Virus record (IMG/VR): IMGVR_UViG_3300029319_000385
Location: 1-27,427 of that record
DNA length: 27,427 bases
DNA from: a virus
Strand: one strand, 5' to 3'
Shown here: positions 22,559 to 27,427 of the stretch, one piece after another
Numbering within the stretch: position 1 is the first letter of the stretch
Layout of the letters: each line of letters starts with the position of its first letter
Translations under genes and position numbers: made by a program
The notes under the pieces: model-generated
What the model saw: the letters and a program-made list of their open reading frames with translations, nothing else
Databases searched by the model: none
Told to the model about the DNA's origin: nothing

Positions 22559-22852
22559 ATGGCAATAAGCAGAAATTCATTTGTTAAAAAAATTAGAGGT
22601 GGTAGATATTTTGGTACATCTCTAGCTTCGACTATTATTTTTAATGCAATTGAGAATGGTAACTTATCGTATACAGTTATTGAAACTAGAGAAAAGCAAA
22701 GATTAGATCATCTTGCCGGATCTGTTTATGGTGATTCAAGTTATTGGTGGATTCTTGCAGCAGCATCAGGAATAGGCTGGGGTCTTCAAGTTCCACCAGG
22801 TACAATTATAAGAATTCCTGTCAACTTAAAAGAAGTTTTTAACATATTGTAA
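22559..22852 (+). CDS. 53: Baseplate wedge protein, gp53/LysM-like
   Basis: A 97-residue protein starting nine bases after the previous gene. Residues about 40-92 (YTVIETREKQRLDHLAGSVY, GDSSYWWILAAASG, VPPGTIIRIP) follow the LysM-like pattern of T4 gp53-type wedge proteins: a beta strand, the 'RLD.LA...YGD...WW.I..A' helices, then 'PG..IRIP'. In T4, gp53 (196 aa) closes the wedge and joins neighbouring wedges around the hub. Here only the LysM-like core with a short N-terminal extension is present, which is common in reduced baseplates. It is flanked by the two largest baseplate proteins. Confidence 0.85.
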   Translation: MAISRNSFVKKIRGGRYFGTSLASTIIFNAIENGNLSYTVIETREKQRLDHLAGSVYGDSSYWWILAAASGIGWGLQVPPGTIIRIPVNLKEVFNIL

Positions 22853-22855
22853 ATT

Positions 22856-25800
22856 ATGTCAGCAAACAATTATTCAAACGAACAAAGATTAAAAGAGAAT
22901 ATTAGAACTAGTTCTGTAGCTGAGTTTCAAAATTTACTTGGTGGACAGTCCAATTCTAATATACTAACTTTTGACGATCCAATTAATGATACTCGTATAA
23001 GCAAATCAAAACAAGATGATTTACATCAGATTTTACAAGGTTCTGTGAATGGTACATATTTTACTGATGATATTGCTAGATATATTTTAGACACTGATAT
23101 CGAATCGGATCAGGATGAAACAAAAAAAGGTTTGATTATTTATGAAGAAGGTACTCTTGTAGATAGTAAGTTCGTATCAAAGTCTAAAATTTCAGATGCT
23201 TTGTCGGATGTAAAAGTTACGTATTCAAAAATTAGCAAAAGTATAAATGGAAAAGATATTGAAGGATACGGATATAATACACCAAAAGGTAATATTGTTC
23301 CTTATGTCAATAATAGCTCTAAATTTTCTCAAGTCCCTGATCGAATAGATAATCCACAGATTACTGCTTTAAGTTTTCTTGAAGGACGATTCAGTATTCC
23401 AAGCAGAGGTTCTGATGAGATTAATTTATTTTTTAATGCGATCCCTACGTTAGAAATGTCAAAGTGTGTTCCTTATTTGAATTTAACGATAGTTTATGGT
23501 AACGCTCAAAACGAAAAAAACAACATGTCGCTAGGTAGTTTTTTAAGATTTGTTAAAAATGATGAAGGAAATTTAGTAATTGATCAAGCCATACAATTGC
23601 AAGATGATGTTTCTAGGATAGCATCTGGGTTGGCATCAGGTAATGTGATAGATATAGCAAAAGGAGCCAAAAGTGCTTTTGGTGGAATTCAAGATTTTTT
23701 AAAGAGTAGTAAAACAAAAAATGTAGGGGAAGCAGGCATGGAGTTGTTTTTAAGCCCGCAGACTCTTTCTAACTCAAACGTTAATAAAGATGCTTACGGA
23801 GAAACAATTTTAGAACCAATTATGCCTTTGATGACAATTGAAAGTTTTAGTGTTGCAATACAAGGCTTAGGATACGGATTGTATTCTTCAAAAAACGCAA
23901 ATCTGAAAATACATTTACATGATAGATCTAGATTAAAAGATGTTGCTCCTTTAGTATCACCTGAACAATTTGGTGAAACAAAAATAATTATTGAATATGG
24001 GTGGAGTCATCCTGAGGGTGATGTTGATAGCAATAATCCTATAGGGCAATTTTTAAATTCACTGCGTGATGTTGGCGTATTTACTGTTGCATCGTCAAAA
24101 ATGGATTTTTTAGGTCAGGGTGCTTCCATTGACATTAGAATGGCTATGCAGGGTGGTGATGACTCAAATGCAATTTCAATAGCTTGCGGTAAGTTTGTTC
24201 AAGGAAAAGTATTTAAACCACAAGTAGAATCAATTATTAATAGGATACAGAAAGATTTAAATCCGTCTGCGTATGATAAAAATCAACTAAAAGAAATAAG
24301 AAAGAAGCATCTACTTTCAATAAGCGAAGCAGGCAGTACTAGATCGATTATCTCATATTCAGACTACTTAGAATTACTAAGATTCGCCGGTTTAGGAGGT
24401 CAAGATAGGGATGATGAAAGCTTTACAACAAAAGTTAAAGAAATATTTAAAATAGATGAGTATAGCGATCCAGCCGGACAAAGCGAAAAGAAGGAGGGAT
24501 TCCAACCATCAGAATCAGGAATAAGATTGACTGAGGCAATCGGTTCAAAAATACAAAGTTTATATACTTTAAATGATCCATTTATAAACGAAACAATTGA
24601 GACACAAACAAATACGCCTTTTTACAAGTCAGTGCAATCTCAGACAGACGGATTTCCTGACGATGTTTTAGAGTCAACATTTGGAGCGGTTTCAGGTTTT
24701 AAGGGGTATCACAATTCGGAAACTGAAAGCAGAGAAATAACAACACTGGGCACTCTTATTTTAAAATTTGTTGCAGAACCGCTGGCAACAACCGGTCGTT
24801 ATGATCAGATACAGGTTTGTTTTTATAGGTTCAATAATCAATCAGCAGGAGCTAGAATATATACAACAGCATCGTATCCTGTGGTAATTGATGATTTTAA
24901 AACTGCTTTAATGGATACAATATTTAAAAATCCAAATATAACAGTTAATAAATTTTTAAGAATATTAGACTCCAAAATAATCAATGATTTTGAAAACCCT
25001 GCTTACGGTTTATCAAGTGAAATGGAGATGAAAAAGAAAAGAAAGAATATGTCCTATAAGGTTTTAAAGGGTATGACAGATCAGGAAATATCAGAAATGG
25101 GTTTACCTGGTGAATTTGTAAATATTCGAGATACATTAACGGATGACAAAAAAGAATTATCAAAAAGTGAGAAAAAAATATTTAGTGATTGGCGAGAAAA
25201 GATAATAGACGATTCTACAAAGACAATAACAAATAAGCTAAATCAGATCTATTCTCTAGATGGATCAACAGAATTTATAGGAGAGCCAGCTTTTGTTATT
25301 CCTGATTTGGGGGTGTACTATGAATCTTTACCTGCTATAAAGCCAGGGCAGAGCAAAGGAAATCAAAGAAAGGATTCTGATTATGAGGATAAAACAATAC
25401 TAAGAATTCACGTTTATGATAAAAATCATACTCCAAACCCTGAATTATTGTATTATCAAGAGTTGATGACGTCAGATACAGTCACAACTGGTTTTTCTAA
25501 TGATTCAATAAGTAATGATATGAAGTCGCCTGCTGAAGTTATGAAATTAAGTGCTGTTGAAATTAAAAATGCAATTAAAACAAAAATGCCAAGCATAACT
25601 TACGGATCTGAGTATAATAATGTGACAAAATTATCTCTAAATGGCATGTCCACATCTGGCGGTAGTATAGGTAATGCTTTATTTTTAACTGCGTTACAAA
25701 ATAAAGATTCGCCACAATCAGGACATGGTGGTATTAGTGATATTGATGATATGCAAGTTATGCCTATGGAAGCTTCTATGACTTGTATGGGAATGCCTTT

Positions 25801-26119
25801 GTTGACGAGAGGGAATCAGTTATATATTGATATGAATTCAAATACAACTGCAGATAATATGTATGCTGTAAAAAGTGTAACTCATTCAATTAGATCGGGT
25901 GAGTTTTCAACAGACGTTAGTCTTACATTTGTTGCTCAAAATAGCATCAAAGACATTAGATCTAAAATAATGTCTGTTACCAAGTCTTTACAAAAAGCAA
26001 GAAAAATAGAAACAGAAGTTATTGCTAATGCTCAGAAAGAAATTGAAAATTTAGCTGAAGCTGCTGCTGAAGCTGGTTATGATATGAAATTTGTTCATAA
26101 ATTAAAAGAAAATCAGTAA
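22856..26119 (+). CDS. Very large baseplate hub-like protein
   Basis: A 1087-residue protein. ATG 22856 lies three bases after the gp53-like stop without a ribosome binding site, so translation is probably coupled. Residues about 195-215 (IPTLEMSKCVPYLNLTI) and about 320-420 (IESFSVAIQGLG, IIIEYGWSHPEGD, NPIGQFLNSLRDV) are blocks I know from large hub-type structural proteins of marine phages. The C-terminal domain at about 970-1030 (MEASMTCMGMPLL, GNQLYIDMN, YAVKSVTHSIRSGEFSTDVSLTF) resembles the last domain of gpD/gp27-type hub proteins. A helical, Ala/Glu-rich tail (1040-1080) follows. The hub joins the tube to the spike. No lysozyme domain was seen, so cell-wall digestion, if any, must be coded elsewhere. 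Confidence 0.68.
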   Translation: MSANNYSNEQRLKENIRTSSVAEFQNLLGGQSNSNILTFDDPINDTRISKSKQDDLHQILQGSVNGTYFTDDIARYILDTDIESDQDETKKGLIIYEEGTLVDSKFVSKSKISDALSDVKVTYSKISKSINGKDIEGYGYNTPKGNIVPYVNNSSKFSQVPDRIDNPQITALSFLEGRFSIPSRGSDEINLFFNAIPTLEMSKCVPYLNLTIVYGNAQNEKNNMSLGSFLRFVKNDEGNLVIDQAIQLQDDVSRIASGLASGNVIDIAKGAKSAFGGIQDFLKSSKTKNVGEAGMELFLSPQTLSNSNVNKDAYGETILEPIMPLMTIESFSVAIQGLGYGLYSSKNANLKIHLHDRSRLKDVAPLVSPEQFGETKIIIEYGWSHPEGDVDSNNPIGQFLNSLRDVGVFTVASSKMDFLGQGASIDIRMAMQGGDDSNAISIACGKFVQGKVFKPQVESIINRIQKDLNPSAYDKNQLKEIRKKHLLSISEAGSTRSIISYSDYLELLRFAGLGGQDRDDESFTTKVKEIFKIDEYSDPAGQSEKKEGFQPSESGIRLTEAIGSKIQSLYTLNDPFINETIETQTNTPFYKSVQSQTDGFPDDVLESTFGAVSGFKGYHNSETESREITTLGTLILKFVAEPLATTGRYDQIQVCFYRFNNQSAGARIYTTASYPVVIDDFKTALMDTIFKNPNITVNKFLRILDSKIINDFENPAYGLSSEMEMKKKRKNMSYKVLKGMTDQEISEMGLPGEFVNIRDTLTDDKKELSKSEKKIFSDWREKIIDDSTKTITNKLNQIYSLDGSTEFIGEPAFVIPDLGVYYESLPAIKPGQSKGNQRKDSDYEDKTILRIHVYDKNHTPNPELLYYQELMTSDTVTTGFSNDSISNDMKSPAEVMKLSAVEIKNAIKTKMPSITYGSEYNNVTKLSLNGMSTSGGSIGNALFLTALQNKDSPQSGHGGISDIDDMQVMPMEASMTCMGMPLLTRGNQLYIDMNSNTTADNMYAVKSVTHSIRSGEFSTDVSLTFVAQNSIKDIRSKIMSVTKSLQKARKIETEVIANAQKEIENLAEAAAEAGYDMKFVHKLKENQ

Positions 26120-26149
26120 TTAAAATTAATGTTGTAAATAGTACCTTTT

Positions 26150-26155
26150 TATAAT
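26150..26155 (+). promoter_or_regulatory. Possible -10 element TATAAT before the polymerase gene
   Basis: TATAAT lies 22 bases before the polymerase ATG and before its GAGGG ribosome binding site (26167-26171). A TTGTAA at 26132-26137 is only 12 bases away, too close for a normal -35 box. In such AT-rich DNA the hexamer could be chance. Confidence 0.25.
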
Positions 26156-26176
26156 AGCCTTAATTGAGGGTATAAA

Positions 26177-27220
26177 ATGATTATTATTGAAAAGAAATAT
26201 TCTGGTTTAAATAAAGATATAAAATTAAATAAATTTAATAATAATTGGCAGTTAGATGATGATTTGTTTAATTTAAATAAATTACTTACATTAGAAAAAA
26301 TAGAAATAATTGATAGTATAGAGAAACAATATAAAAATATTTTAAGCATGCTGAATATCGATAATGCAAACTGGTTGTATTTTTTGGGTCAAGATACAAT
26401 TAAGAAAAATTTAAGTGCAATTAAAAATAAGATAGAAATGTTAGATAATAATTTTAATTCTAAATACGAATCGATTATTTCAAAAAGAATCATGATGACC
26501 AGTAATATTGATAATTGTTATTATGATAATGATAAATATGAAAAACCTGTCTATGACCATGTATCCTCAGTAACAGGAAGGACTAAAATAGTTAGTGGGT
26601 TAAATTTTCTGATTATGAAAAAAGAAGATAGACACAAGCTGACATCAAAGTTTAAACATGGTAGAATTTATGAAATTGACATTGTTTCTTTAGAGCCTAG
26701 AGTTTTATTAAAATTATCTAGAGATAAAATTTGTGATGACGTCTACGAACATGTTGCACAAAATGTTTTAAAGTTAGATAAAAGTAGAAGCAAAATTAAG
26801 CTAGGACTTATATCTACGCTTTATGGAGCAAAAAACTCTACTGTAAAAAAGCTATCAGGATTAGAAAAGAGTCAGGTTGAAAAAATAAAAGAATATTTTA
26901 AAATTAAAGAATTATATCAAAAATTAAATTCTGAATTTGAAAATCATTCTAGAATTACTAATTTTTACGGTAGGAATATTTACAGCAACAATTCAATGAT
27001 TAATCATTATATTCAATCTACAGCTGTTGATTGCGCAATGATTGGTTTTAATAACTTTTTAAATCAGTTTTCTGAAGGTGTTAATTTAGTATCAACAATT
27101 CACGATGCGATTATTATTGATGTACATCCTGATTATTTTGAAAAAATACATGATACTTATGAAATATATGACGATATAATGGACATATATTTGCCTGTTA
27201 CAATAGAGAGACTCTCATGA
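26177..27220 (+). CDS. Minimal family-A DNA polymerase (thumb/palm/fingers only)
   Basis: A 347-residue protein with GAGGG upstream. It has the catalytic motifs of family-A polymerases in the right order. TGR (Arg135) matches Klenow Arg668. Motif A is DIVSLEPR (168-175), with Asp168 = Asp705 and Glu173 = Glu710. Motif B is R204-x3-K208-x7-Y216-G217, aligning base for base in spacing with Klenow 754-767. N276...Q280-STA matches Asn845...Gln849. Motif C is HD (309-310) = His881-Asp882. The Phe762 position is Ile212, and the Glu883 position is Ala311. No 3'-5' exonuclease or 5' nuclease domain is present; the first 130 residues are a short helical, perhaps thumb-like, region. It is flanked by structural genes and is strikingly AT-rich (about 20% G+C over 26221-26520 by hand count). 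T4 itself uses a family-B polymerase. Confidence 0.85.
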   Translation: MIIIEKKYSGLNKDIKLNKFNNNWQLDDDLFNLNKLLTLEKIEIIDSIEKQYKNILSMLNIDNANWLYFLGQDTIKKNLSAIKNKIEMLDNNFNSKYESIISKRIMMTSNIDNCYYDNDKYEKPVYDHVSSVTGRTKIVSGLNFLIMKKEDRHKLTSKFKHGRIYEIDIVSLEPRVLLKLSRDKICDDVYEHVAQNVLKLDKSRSKIKLGLISTLYGAKNSTVKKLSGLEKSQVEKIKEYFKIKELYQKLNSEFENHSRITNFYGRNIYSNNSMINHYIQSTAVDCAMIGFNNFLNQFSEGVNLVSTIHDAIIIDVHPDYFEKIHDTYEIYDDIMDIYLPVTIERLS

Positions 27221-27427
27221 AAAAAAGAAAATTAAATGAAAAGATGGGTGGCCGTGCCACTGGAGCTTCTTACGGAATTAACTCACAAGGACCTGCAGAT
27301 CCAAGGTATATGACAAAGTATCCTTCGGGTTATAATATGGGTGGGTATGCTAGCAATGCTGATAATACGTTTAGTCAAAGGTTAGCGTTAGCGTCTACCT
27401 TAGAAGAAGACGATGAGTCCATTGAGT
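27217..27427 (+). CDS. Unknown phage protein, cut off by the window end
   Basis: At least 70 residues; the stop lies beyond the window. Its ATG overlaps the polymerase stop (ATGA), so translation is coupled. It begins MKKRKLNEKMGG, with L6-N7-E8 in exactly the place of L6-Y7-E8 in the three leader proteins at 3923-5178. The rest is Gly/Tyr/Asn-rich and low in hydrophobic residues, with an acidic stretch (EEDDESIE) at the visible end, so it may be flexible. An L-x-E cleavable leader and a structural or internal role are possible. Function unknown. Confidence 0.65.
   Translation, partial: MKKRKLNEKMGGRATGASYGINSQGPADPRYMTKYPSGYNMGGYASNADNTFSQRLALASTLEEDDESIE

Noticed and set aside
1-27427. tRNA genes, CRISPR arrays, insertion sequences, attachment sites
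   Set aside because: No cloverleaf, spaced repeat, transposase, integrase or flanking duplication was seen by eye on either strand.

Overview
The window is a stretch of the late (virion structure) region of a tailed phage with a contractile tail, related to phage T4 but distant from it. Host and phage species cannot be read from the sequence. The AT-rich composition (about 36% G+C over 300 bases hand-counted in the tail-tube gene) and the small conserved proteins resemble marine T4-like phages, which is an inference. All genes but one are on the + strand, tightly packed, with standard ATG/GTG starts and purine-rich ribosome binding sites. No tRNA, CRISPR array, insertion sequence or integrase was seen, and no gap between genes exceeds 300 bases.

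Layout. Bases 1-5178 are an accessory block of short transcription units separated by hairpin terminators. It holds a small helical protein, a secreted protein of unknown role, a minus-strand T5orf172/GIY-YIG-type protein, a complete dUTPase, a small coiled-coil protein, two tandem paralogous 112-114 aa proteins, a conserved 70 aa phage protein, a thioredoxin-like lipoprotein, and three consecutive proteins sharing an N-terminal 'LYE-(A/T)-x-YG' leader. Bases 5254-26119 are the neck and tail block. In order it holds gp13-like and gp14-like neck proteins, a gp15-like tail terminator, two very large tandem sheath paralogs (gp18 family), the tail tube (gp19), a gp26-family protein overlapped by a short second frame, the tape measure protein, a small coiled-coil protein, a 1187 aa baseplate or tail protein, a gp53-like LysM-type wedge protein, and a 1087 aa hub-like protein. 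Bases 26177-27220 hold a minimal family-A DNA polymerase in very AT-rich DNA. It overlaps a last gene that is cut off by the window end.

How it works together. The neck block closes the filled head and caps the tail. The tube, sheath, tape measure and chaperone genes build a contractile tail of fixed length, and the large proteins at 18986-26119 probably form the baseplate hub and wedge.

The most interesting points are: (1) a T TTT TTT slippery site at 16388-16394, where a -1 shift would fuse the gp26-family protein to a downstream frame that has no credible start of its own, just upstream of the tape measure gene; (2) a shared leader with L-x-E at residues 6-8 in four proteins, matching the cleavage rule of T4-type prohead proteases; (3) a 347 aa family-A polymerase with Ile at the Klenow Phe762 position, sitting among tail genes; (4) two giant sheath paralogs served by one tube gene; (5) a phage thioredoxin-like lipoprotein next to a second, cysteine-containing probable lipoprotein.
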